Shown one piece after another: positions 7,253-14,710 of a stretch of DNA of 17,623 nucleotides. The DNA is taken from NCBI GenBank assembly GCA_002284615.2, contig MU069473.1, positions 406,954-424,576 on the forward strand. The letters run 5' to 3'. The notes below the pieces were generated by a model. It was given only the letters and a program-made list of their open reading frames with translations. It searched no databases and was not told where the DNA came from. Position 1 is the stretch's first letter, and the number at the start of each line of letters is the position of its first letter. The DNA is from Dunaliella salina (lineage: Eukaryota > Chlorophyta > Chlorophyceae > Chlamydomonadales > Dunaliellaceae). The position numbers and the translations under genes are program-made.

Positions 7253-7341
7253 GTGCAGGCTAGCCTTGTATTGGTTCATGCTAGCCTGCACAAATGGGTC
7301 CATGCACGCTAGCCTTGTTTTCGTTCACGCTAGCCGTGCAT
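7253..7341 (+). repeat. Tandemly duplicated 49-bp hairpin around GCTAGCC
   Basis: GCTAGCC occurs at 7259, 7280, 7308 and 7329, spaced 21, 28 and 21 bases, which gives a 49-bp unit repeated twice. Each unit is itself a hairpin: GTGCAGGCTAGC (7253-7264) pairs with GCTAGCCTGCAC (7280-7291), and ATGCACGCTAGC (7302-7313) pairs with GCTAGCCGTGCAT (7329-7341, one bulge). Loops of about 15 bases are similar (TTGTATTGG, TTGTTTTCG). Stem sequences differ between units while pairing is kept. Confidence 0.85.
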
Positions 7342-7588
7342 TTGTGGTTTGATTCTCGCGAGTCGTCCCCATGCAGCAGCGGCGTCCAGCAGCGTGGGTT
7401 GGCAGCGGAGTAATAGCGGCTTTATGCACGTAGCAGACCTCTGGAGCTGGCTCGCGGCGCAGGCGGGGCGCGCGCGCGAGTGCCAGGTGGCGGACATTGG
7501 CGCAGAAGTGGTCCCAGATGTTGGCGCGGTAGAAAAGGCTGGACAGAGGTGGAGTGCCTCGTGTGGATCTGCATAATTGCGTGCTCAC
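7325..7588 (-). CDS. Coding-like GC-rich exon, unrecognised
   Basis: The minus strand gives an 87-codon frame whose middle is protein-like, with LFYRANIWDHFCANVRHL, ARAPRLRREPAPEVCYV and KAAITPLPTHAAGRRCC. A plausible acceptor (CACCTCTGTCCAG) ends just before the LFYRANIW segment, so the exon may run from about 7538 down to about 7350. GC content is much higher than in the flanking DNA, which is common for exons in green algae. The opposite strand also has a 75-codon frame, so which strand is real is not certain. No family recognised. The start at 7588 is only the end of the open frame. Confidence 0.35.
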   Translation of the reverse strand: MSTQLCRSTRGTPPLSSLFYRANIWDHFCANVRHLALARAPRLRREPAPEVCYVHKAAITPLPTHAAGRRCCMGTTRENQTTNARLA

Positions 7589-8035
7589 CCTAGCTATTGT
7601 GCTCCCCTAGTGCAAGAGGGGGGCCCATGCTGAGATGTTGGATGGCTTTCTCTGAGACTTAGGGGTGGGTCTTGAGTTTGCTGGATAGAGATCTAGTCGC
7701 CACCTTCATGCTCCTGCCCCACTAGAGAGGCTTCAGCTGTAATGCTTATGAGCTGGCTTTTCCAATACCCACACCTTGCAAAAGTGCTTGCCAAATTCCC
7801 TGTTAGGTTACAAGGTTACAAGGTAACAAAGCAAATCAAAACGACTGACTGCTAGCCCGATCATAAAAAAAGAGAATTTTCCCTGCCAGAAACATCCAAT
7901 TGCGGGCACCACAACATTGGTTTGATGCCCTTCCCAATTCCACCCCACTTTCTTATCCTATGCAGCTCATCGTTGTCTGGAATACAAATGCCAGAGAAGC
8001 ACTAGAAGCACTAGCTCTAACAAAGATTGGTTTAA
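7589..8035. other. Intergenic stretch with a short GGTTACAA tandem
   Basis: No gene recognised. GGTTACAA is repeated about three times at 7804-7830. Its reverse complement resembles the LINE tail (TTGTAACC), so it may be the relic of a minus-strand insertion, but no LINE body follows. Sequence just before 8036 may hold more of the decayed retrotransposon. Confidence 0.4.
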
Positions 8036-9788
8036 CAAAGACTCCTTCAACAAGATGTTCCAGTTGACTGGACGCCACCCCTGGATCCTGCAAACGCAAC
8101 GCCTCTGCATGCCCATCATCACAAAGAGAAATTTCAATCACTAACCCCTGACATTCATAGCTGTTCGCACAAGTGCCTTCAGGCAAGGGCAGCCTTCATC
8201 CCTGCCAACTATAAAAAGATGTTCACACCTAAAATCAGTGACTGGAGAGGAATCACCTACACTGACGGCAGTGTAATTAAACACAAAGGTGATGACTCCC
8301 CACCACTTTCTGGCTCAGGTGTTTGCAAACCGGGAAGGGACGCAACTCCATCCTCCCTACACCTGCAACTGCACATAAAACCTAGTGGCCATGGGCCCAC
8401 CAATGCCATCACCAGAGCAGAACTTGTGGGTATCCTTTTGGCACTGCAACACGAACAGACAAACATTGCCACTGGTAGTGCATCCTGCCTTTTCCAGATT
8501 TCTAATCAGACCCTGAATCCTATGCGCATGAGGTGTAAGCTACATGCTGAGCTCATTCATGCAATATCAACCATGTTAGAACAATCCCCTCACCCTGTCC
8601 ATTTCTACAAAGTCAAAGCCCACTCTGGCATTATAGGAAATGAGGGGGCTGATGCTTGCGCTCGCACCGCAGCCCTCTCAGACACCACAGACATTGCATT
8701 CCCAGATGCCAGGGACCCTTTCCACAACTTTCATTGGCTTCATTGAAACCCTCTTCCTCGTGAGATGATGGCATACACCGCTCCCACGCTTTCCCGATGC
8801 AATACCTCGCCAACCTGCATGACAAACTGAAAACACACATGCCAAAGAAACACAAGCTTGGCTCTGCGTCAGCCACACCTCTGGCTACCACTACCAGAGA
8901 TGGCAGAAACTTTATAATGCCATACCACCAACCACCATTGCAAGCACTGAACCTCGCAACCCAACCTCTCAACTTGCAAACAAAGAGATCAGAAATTCCT
9001 TCTGGTAAAATCCAGGGATTGCCCTTAAACAGCAAATGAACATAATGAAGTATCGTACAGATACACTGTACAATCAGAGTTATGCCTTCAAATTCAACTT
9101 TTCCAGTTCTAAAAGATGCCCACTATGTGATGATATGGACTACATTGACCACATTCTCCTCAGGTGTACAAACTCAACAATGAGCAGGATGTATACCAAC
9201 AGACACAATGCAGCCCTAAGTCTTTGTGTAACAGCCCTCAGTAAAGGCCGGTATGGCTCATCCCTTATTGGTATGGATGGCTGCAATAACAAGAGACTCC
9301 TGGATCAAGGCATACAAGTCCCTGAACATATATCAAGAGCTATTCCAGACAGGGTTTTCCCTAATGGTACTGGCTCCCCTCCCCGGCACCAAACCCGCCC
9401 TGACGCTATCTTTGTGCACCCTCTTGCAGACAGACAAACTCACCTTGATCCCACCAAGATCCCTCCTCAAGACAGGGACATGCATTTTGTTGAGCTAAAA
9501 TTCTGTCCCGACGCCAACCCCTTCATCACTCTAGAGCGTGCAGTGGCCCAACATTCTCACATCATAACCAGACTTCAAACCCGCAGCTCAAGAAATCCAA
9601 ACAGGAATAACAATGTGACTTTGCAAGTCGTCTTAATTGGTGTGGTGTGGCTGGCACCATTTACAATGAGTATACAATTACACCCTTTATATATCTGGGC
9701 CGGACCAAACGAAAATCCAAATCACTGGCAGTTAAGCTTAGGGACCATGCCATCCAAAGATTAACCACAATCAAAAACACTAGACACG
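8036..9788 (+). pseudogene. Non-LTR retrotransposon C-terminal region: RNase H, CCHC finger and PD-(D/E)XK-like nuclease, decayed
   Basis: Frame 8036-8746 (no ATG before 8219) holds an RNase H domain: YTDGS near 8257, AELVG, and a C-terminal HSGIIGNEGADACARTA. QIS stands where the family has TDS, so one catalytic Asp is lost. Reading continues past a TGA (8744-8746), shifts frame near 8800 (YLANLHDKLKTHMPKKHKLG) and again near 8870 (GYHYQRWQKLYNAIPP). It meets TAA at 9006-9008 and then runs to about 9645. That frame has a zinc finger, CPLCDDMDYIDHILLRC. About 75 residues on come RPDAIFV and HFVELKFCPDANP, spaced like the PD...ExK core of restriction-like endonucleases. A last frameshift near 9646 leads to AGTIYNEYTITPF and a basic tail ending about 9788. 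RNase H with a restriction-like nuclease recalls the Dualen/RandI clade of Chlamydomonas, which has both. No reverse transcriptase lies upstream, so the copy is 5'-truncated and dead. Confidence 0.75.
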
Positions 9789-9789
9789 C

Positions 9790-10041
9790 TCTTTGCTCTC
9801 AAGAGGCTTTTGGAAGGGGTTTTGCTGGGCGCGTGGCGGCGGAGGACGGGAGAAGTTGAGTCCGGGCGTCCAGAGGCATGGCGAGCAATCCTCCAGATCC
9901 CCATGATATCTGTTCCTGGCTCTCTCCTAGGCTAGCTGCGTCTAGTGCAGGTTCTGAGGGCCTTCTGGTGAGGCCTCTAGCTTTCCAGTTAGAGGACCTT
10001 AATGCACGCGGCCTTTGGCGTGCGTAGACTTTTCTTTTGTT
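9790..10041. other. GC-rich stretch with a short coding-like frame
   Basis: A 49-codon + frame (9878-10027) reads MASNPPDPHDICSWLSPRLA and ends LNARGLWRA. A minus-strand frame over 9799-10071 is equally open, so strand is undecided. CCTTAATGCACGCGG (9993-10007) also occurs at the 3' flank of SINE A (6513-6499, minus strand), indicating shared repeat-derived DNA. I do not recognise a gene. Confidence 0.25.
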
Positions 10042-10500
10042 TTCTATGAAGACAGACCTGAGAGGGTACACGTGGAAGCAGCATGGAGCTCCTCCTGCAC
10101 ATCATCCTGGGAATCACACAGGTCAAAAATAGGAGGAACATCCTTCATCATGGACCTGCCCTCTGAATTTGTGAGTGTGCAGGCAAGTGTCTGAAATGTA
10201 CAAAGAACTTTTTGACTTCTTGATGGACCTGCCTTGTGTCTTCGTGAGTGCAGGCGGGGCAAGATGCAAATTCACAACAATGCGTCATTTCTTCATCGTC
10301 CTGTCTTTCATAAACATGTTTTCTTCGAGCCATGTCCTGAATGGTCTGCCTCTATCCTGTGTTCCCTTCTGAATTGCATCTCCACAGTGTTTACAAGCTC
10401 CTCCAACTGCACTTTTCCAATGTCTTTTTCTGGTCTTCCATTATTTCCCTTTCCCCTGCTTATGCCTGTTACTTGCTGGGCCTGGCCTTAATACTCCTTA
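10042..10500 (-). pseudogene. Frame-broken coding remnant, unrecognised
   Basis: On the minus strand three adjoining segments in different frames look translated. They are GRPEKDIGKVQLEELVNTVE..RREHRIEADHSG (about 10320-10460), HVYERQDDEEMTHCCEFASCPACTHED..EVKKFFVHFRHL (10190-10330) and MMKDVPPIFDLCDSQDDVQE (10075-10140). Charged and hydrophobic residues alternate as in real proteins, and the frame shifts at short intervals, as in a decayed gene or element. Two stretches (10150-10190 and 10222-10263) resemble each other (GGACCTGCC..GTGAGTG..GCAGGC). The CPAC motif might suggest a cysteine cluster, but I cannot assign a family. Confidence 0.3.
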
Positions 10501-10542
10501 CAAACTGTTTGCCGCATTATGACTTTGTTGAAAGTGCAATGC

Positions 10543-10760
10543 CTACAACTTGGATAAATTGAGACCTTTCTTTCTTGCGTTTTGCAGTCGCCTAGCTGTC
10601 GCCGTTTGGACAGATAGCTTTTTTCTGATAACCTGCATTCCTTCACGCAAGTGAATGGAAGCTGGCAGGTAGCATTCTCGCGAGAGTTGCTGCTCGTTAA
10701 GGAAAGGCAGTAACACAAGCATACGCAATAGCTGGTTTTTCCAATGCAATAGGCGTGCCT
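10543..10760 (-). pseudogene. Coding-like remnant, unrecognised
   Basis: The minus strand reads HWKNQLLRMLVLLPFLNEQQ, then LSRECYLPASIHLREGMQVI and a basic end (KKLSVQTATARRLQNARKKG) before a stop near 10543. It looks like a real C-terminal segment rich in Leu and Arg/Lys. PFLNEQQ is written by CCTTTCCTTAACGAG, close to the CTTTCCTTAATG word found at the 3' end of both SINEs, so part of it may be SINE-derived. It may belong with the remnant at 10042-10500. No start is visible. Confidence 0.3.
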
Positions 10761-10796
10761 CAGAGTGTTCCAGCGCAAGTACATTGGTTATAGCCG

Positions 10797-10955
10797 GAAA
10801 CAGGTGTAGCTCAGTTGCATCCCCGGAAACACTTGGGAAGGTGACCCAAGAGGTCCCCGGTTCGTACCCCTGGGTGAGGGTGAGCACCTAGAACTTGGAG
10901 GAATCCGGGTTGTCGGTGGGTTCCCTAACGGGTCTTTCTTTCCTTAATGAATTGC
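10797..10955 (+). mobile_element. tRNA-like SINE B
   Basis: TAGCTCAGTTG (10807-10817) matches the pol III A box and GGTTCGTACCC (10859-10869) the B box, 52 bases apart as in a tRNA. Between them CTTGGG (10832-10837) and CCCAAG (10845-10850) form a perfect 6-bp arm with the 7-base loop AAGGTGA, exactly an anticodon arm; the central triplet GGT would be a Thr anticodon. The T arm no longer pairs well and no acceptor stem is evident, so it is not a functional tRNA. Downstream is a non-tRNA body ending in CTTTCCTTAATG (10938-10949), the same word as in SINE A. Clear target-site duplications were not found. Confidence 0.7.
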
Positions 10956-11032
10956 CAAGGCCTAAACACATAAGGTATGTAAAAGGGACACCTACTCCAA
11001 GTTCTGCAAGTTGAACACTTCTTCTTCAGCCA

Positions 11033-11066
11033 GGTCTTGTTACAGGCCTCAGTGTATCCGCCCGGA
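11033..11066 (+). mobile_element. Fragment of short element X
   Basis: AGGTCTTGTTACAGGCCTC followed by AGTGTATCCGCCC matches the TGGTCTGGTTACAGGCCTCTATGTCTCCGC part of the X copies (reverse complement of 13356-13405). It is only about 34 bp and could be chance plus common ancestry of a larger, eroded copy. Confidence 0.4.
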
Positions 11067-11106
11067 TGCCCTCCTAGTCCAGAGATGGATACAACAATGT
11101 AGCTTT

Positions 11107-11240
11107 AAAGAAAAGAAAAGAGAAGGGAAAAAGGACAAAAAAGGTTTAAAATATACGCAGGAAGAGAAAACTCTCCCTACATCAATTAAGGAAGGAGAGA
11201 CACTCTGGCTCAAAGAGAGGGGAGTTGTAGCGACCATATT
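11107..11240 (-). mobile_element. Short element Y, copy 2 (inverted)
   Basis: Reverse complement matches 5600-5706: a purine run on + (AAAGAAAAGAAAAGAGAAGG, the complement of the T-rich tail), CTCTCCCTACATCAAT, AAGGA, GGAGACAC and TGGCTCAAA. The terminal hairpin is conserved: GCAGGAAGAG (11157-11166) with CTCTCCCTAC (11171-11180), in which two G.U pairs replace bases of copy 1. The 5' part of the element (beyond about 11225) no longer aligns and no target-site duplication is visible, so this copy is older or truncated. The + frame over 11011-11283 is a by-product. Confidence 0.75.
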
Positions 11241-11302
11241 TGTGAATCAACATGCGCTGCGTACAGATAACTTGGTTGAGTAGGTACACACGCACAAACT
11301 TG

Positions 11303-11324
11303 AGTACTACACACAAGTAGTACT
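11303..11324 (+). repeat. Perfect 8-bp inverted repeat
   Basis: AGTACTAC, six-base spacer ACACAA, GTAGTACT. The preceding AAACTTGAGTAC (11296-11307) also occurs at 2313-2324 within another palindrome. Confidence 0.8.
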
Positions 11325-11707
11325 TGTGAGCATGCCTTTGGAAGTGTATGTTTGAGACAAGATGGAGACCCTTTGTGCACTGAAGAAGTAAGCTTGACTA
11401 AGCCTTTGTTTGCAGTGAATGCTTGCACAGCTGCATGCAGACATGGACTCTACCTGTGATTGCTGAAAAGGCATGAGGCACCAGACCTACCTGTGCCATT
11501 CAGCTTCGCATATCTCTGAAATGAGCTATGATGATGACTGATTAGGGATAGGAAAGCCAGCCTGTCCAAGATGACACCGCAGTCCGAGTCAGCTATGTGA
11601 AGAGACATACCAGCGATTGTCTCCATTAGTTATAGCAGGCTACCTGTAGCCAACAGCAAGGATGATGACGATGGATAGATATGAGATGGGACAAACCATG
11701 GAGACCG
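11325..11707. other. Intergenic stretch, nothing recognised
   Basis: No protein-like frame, RNA gene or element border is visible. GATGATGA-like words are frequent but form no clean array. Confidence 0.45.
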
Positions 11708-11755
11708 TGATGCTTATTAGTCTAAGGTTGTTGATGCTTATTAGTCTAAGGTGGT
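11708..11755 (+). repeat. 24-bp tandem duplication
   Basis: TGATGCTTATTAGTCTAAGG plus four bases is present twice, starting at 11708 and 11732. GTGATGCTTATTGGT near 3414 is similar to its start. Confidence 0.9.
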
Positions 11756-12754
11756 TGACTGCGACATCACACTGAACAAGTGGACGAAGATGGAAGGAAT
11801 TCCTTGATACGCCTTTTCTTTTCTAATGTTATGATGCTTGCTTGCTATGTGAGATACTGCCTTTGTTGAAGAGACCATTGAAGGGTTTTCTGTGCCATGA
11901 ATTGCTTAATCAATACTTGTTGAAGAGGGTGTGTGGTGGATGATGAGTTGGGTTGCCACACCGGGCTCCCAACAACTACGACTCCCACCAACTACGACTC
12001 CCGATGGGTGGTACATGCATGTGTATATTCCCTGGACCATTACTCTCTTTCTTGTTGGCTTGTAAGGACTTGTCAGCTATCTGTCTCTGCCCCTCTCAGA
12101 TCCAGCCTCGTCAGCTGTACATTTATGTAAGGCTTTGGTATTGTCAGGTCAGCCGTAAGTGCATCAGCAGCCCCAACACGAATTCCAAGAACCAGAAGTT
12201 AGTTAGTCACTTAGGGAGGTTCATGTGGCCACATGGATCCATGGATCCATGGATCAGGCTGGTTTCTGGTAGCTTGCGGCTCCAGGGCATCAGGGCTATG
12301 ATGCATATGTTAGTTTTTGATGGCGTGTCTGGTGTCTGGTTGAGGTGAGTTTGTATGCAAATTGCACAGAATGGGCATGGAGCTGTCGCGTAAGTTTGGT
12401 AGATCTTTGAGCGTCATGGCGTCCCTAGCTTTTCAAATTGATCAATCAATGGTTTGGGCAGTGTAAATTGTCCTACCTACGCACAGGAGAATTTTCTGCA
12501 CCGAATTATCTTCACAGTATTTGACTTCTATCAGGTAAACATGACAATTTCACGCATTCAATTCATTGTTGTCGCCTGGCCAGAGACGTGGTGCTTGTAA
12601 ATGCTGCGCTGCCCCTCATACGGCGCAGTACCCAATGTGAGGGGGAAGAAGGTGGTGTGTCAGGGCTAGTGGGGCAAGGGGTGACCAAAATTGTATCAGG
12701 CCGGCTGGATCTTTGTATGTAACGTCAGCCTGAGTTTTTCCTCTACCCGTACGG
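11756..12754. other. Intergenic kilobase with two small tandem repeats
   Basis: No gene recognised. Two 16-bp units (AACAACTACGACTCCC, then ACCAACTACGACTCCC) stand at 11971-12002. The 8-bp word ATGGATCC repeats about three times at 12232-12255. The two + frames over 11933-12348 overlap each other and have no family resemblance. Confidence 0.45.
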
Positions 12755-13323
12755 ATGACTTACCATCAATGGTGTGCCCTGCTCACGAACAGAGCTGTGG
12801 CTACTTATCTCCCTTACAGACTCCTCATGTACATGCTTCTTGACCTCCCCCAGGATGTTATTCGCAGCGTGGCTTGCTTTAGACTCCGTGCCTACACCTT
12901 TCGTCATAAGACAGCAACTTGGAATCCTGGCTCTTCCCCTAACTGTGATTTATGTCATGAAGCTGATAATCTTTAAGATGAACACATGTGCACATGGGAA
13001 AAATTCATCAATGGTTACCAGGTGTGCATGTAGAGAAGAGACACGGAACTCAGAAGGAGGCAATAGAATTCTGTAATTTGAGATTAGATACAAGAATTGA
13101 AGGACCTGACGGGCACGTCGTCTTTTTCTGCACTCACCCTCAGGTAGTTTCACTTCGCATTGAGTATACATCTATATTTACCCATTGCGAGGCTCAGGAT
13201 GTGTCCACTCTTCTGCACCAAGACAATGACAAACTTCTTTTTCATCCATGATATTGATTCTTTTTACGAGCAGGCTAGCAGTCGCGCGTCTTGACTGAAG
13301 GCCTTATTTCTGTAAACCCCTGT
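12755..13323 (+). mobile_element. LINE C-terminal region, copy D (divergent subfamily)
   Basis: The + strand reads LDLPQDVIRSVACFRLRAYT, later CDLCHEADNL, then TAA-GAT-GAA-CAC at 12975. If the TAA stands for an ancestral CAA, this restores LQDEH, the same finger as in the LINE at 13649-14617 (CDKC..LQDEKH). After a roughly 90-bp stretch without counterpart, a shifted frame gives HVVFFCTHPQVVSLRIEYTS, equivalent to the end of the finger and beyond. The 3' end (13270-13323) aligns with the family's terminal block (GAGCAG..CTGAAGGCC) and the tail TCTGTAAACCCCTGTAA. At least one stop and two frame changes make it inactive. Confidence 0.75.
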
Positions 13324-13480
13324 AAGGTAAGGTAAGGTTACACTGCTTTATCCGCCTACAAGGGCAGCTGAGCGGAGACATAGAGGCCTGTAACCAGACC
13401 AATTGAAGCCAAAAATGAAAGCACTGCAGTGCTCAAAAGTCAGGCACAGCATCCCAAGCATGCAGACACAAATTTGGCTA
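13324..13480 (-). mobile_element. Short element X, copy 2, in the tail of LINE copy D
   Basis: A 157-bp insert is flanked by ATTYCTGTAAACCCCTGT at 13306-13323 and 13481-13498 (18 bp, one mismatch), a target-site duplication made from the LINE tail. On the + strand it begins AAGGTAAGGTAAGGTTACAC, the complement of a (TTACC)n tail, so the element runs on the minus strand. It has the body landmarks of copy 1 (ATCCGCCTACAAGG, GAGGCCTGTAACCAGACCAA, TCAGGCACA, GCAGACACA). It is the cleanest copy in the window and defines the length of the element. Non-coding. Confidence 0.8.
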
Positions 13481-13648
13481 ATTCCTGTAAACCCCTGTCA
13501 CCTTACCTAAAAGGGGTGTGTTAACAGCATAGTGGTGAATCCAGGCCCTTGTCCTGTGAACCCCCTGTACATGTCTGCCCCCACGTTAAGGCGCTGTCTT
13601 CGAGACAGTTAAAAGAATATTTACCATGTTCATGCTCTCCCTGCTAGC

Positions 13649-14617
13649 ATGTATGCTTGTCAAATCTGGGGCACCAGATATATGAAAGCAGGTGCTGAAT
13701 GGGACTGCCCTTTACAAACTGTGCACCTGTGCTTACTGAAGCGCTTCCTTGGGGTGAAGCGTACCACTCCTAACTGGTCTATTCTCCGGGAATGTGGTCA
13801 TGAGCCTTTGCAGTTTTATTGGTTCCGCGCAGCAGTCAGGTTCTACAATGCTTTGCTGCGCAGCAACAGTACTACACTGCGCAAGGTGCTGCAAGCAGAT
13901 GTTGACATGAGCTGCATATCTCGTAAATGTTGGACCTCAGAGTTTTTGGCAGCATGTAATGGCTCGGAGAGGTGCAATATGTTTATTCAATGTGTGCGTT
14001 CAGGGCAGCCAGTAGCACTGAAGGAGTTTGATGTTGATCTGAGAAAAAGGCTACAAGGTAATTGGAATGCGGCTGCCTTGGCAGAGCACAATGAGCGTGT
14101 GAACAAATTAGCCAAGTATCATCACTGGGTGGCTCTCCCTTTGAAGCCTTTGGCTGCTCATGGAGTGCCCTTTTCTGTCCCTAGGTATTTGCATCTTGAT
14201 TTAGGCAAGCATATGCTGAGAAACATTGCACGCTTTCATTCGCATGCACACACCCTAAGAGTTGAGACATCACTTAGGCAGGAGCAAACTTCAATTTGTG
14301 ATAAATGTGACCTAGGAGGACTTCAAGATGAAAAACATGCTGTGTTCCTATGTTCCTGCGGTCCTGTGTGTTCTCTTAGACAGACTAATGAACATCTCTT
14401 TTCTGAATTCCCCTCTGCTCACAGAGTTCTTCAGGACGTGACAGGCGCTTTTTATTACATTCAGGCTAGTTCTGAGGATGTCTTTCATTTCTTACAGGAC
14501 CAAACTAAAGAGACTTATCGTTTTATTTCTAATCTCATGGATATTTATTTTTTGGATGGAACAGTTCATCAGGCCGAGCAGCCAAATAACCTGGCTGAAG
14601 GTCAAACCCAATTGTAA
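13649..14617 (+). CDS. LINE ORF2 C-terminal domain, uninterrupted 322 codons (copy E)
   Basis: The frame is open from 13613 to TAA 14615-14617. ATG 13649 is simply the first Met; the true ORF began upstream in a reverse transcriptase that is absent. Residues 1-55 (MYACQIWGTRY, LLKRFLGVKRTTPNW, ILRECGHEPLQFYWFRA) are the region that follows the RT domain in many algal and animal LINEs (the YGxEvWg..LRxxLG..xxELG pattern). A finger CDKCDLGGLQDEKHAVFLC (about 226-244) is the zf-RVT type CxxC...H...C. The C-terminus EQPNNLAEGQTQL is shared with fragments D and G. TGTAA occurs at 14613 and 14621 in the tail and could act as poly(A) signal. It is 5'-truncated and cannot move by itself. The lack of stops over 970 bp suggests recent insertion, or less likely retention by the host. 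Confidence 0.8.
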   Translation: MYACQIWGTRYMKAGAEWDCPLQTVHLCLLKRFLGVKRTTPNWSILRECGHEPLQFYWFRAAVRFYNALLRSNSTTLRKVLQADVDMSCISRKCWTSEFLAACNGSERCNMFIQCVRSGQPVALKEFDVDLRKRLQGNWNAAALAEHNERVNKLAKYHHWVALPLKPLAAHGVPFSVPRYLHLDLGKHMLRNIARFHSHAHTLRVETSLRQEQTSICDKCDLGGLQDEKHAVFLCSCGPVCSLRQTNEHLFSEFPSAHRVLQDVTGAFYYIQASSEDVFHFLQDQTKETYRFISNLMDIYFLDGTVHQAEQPNNLAEGQTQL

Positions 14618-14710
14618 TCTTGTAATTTTGTCATCTTAACATGTTTCCTTTGCCAACACAAGAAACTTTCAGATCATGCAGGCTGTTTCTAGTTTCCTCA
14701 TGCTCATTTT

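Noticed and set aside
10797..10880. Functional tRNA gene
   Set aside because: A and B boxes and an anticodon-like arm exist, but the T arm does not pair properly, no acceptor stem is evident, and a SINE body follows.
11011..11283. 90-codon + frame rich in Lys
   Set aside because: It reads the purine tail and body of short element Y copy 2.
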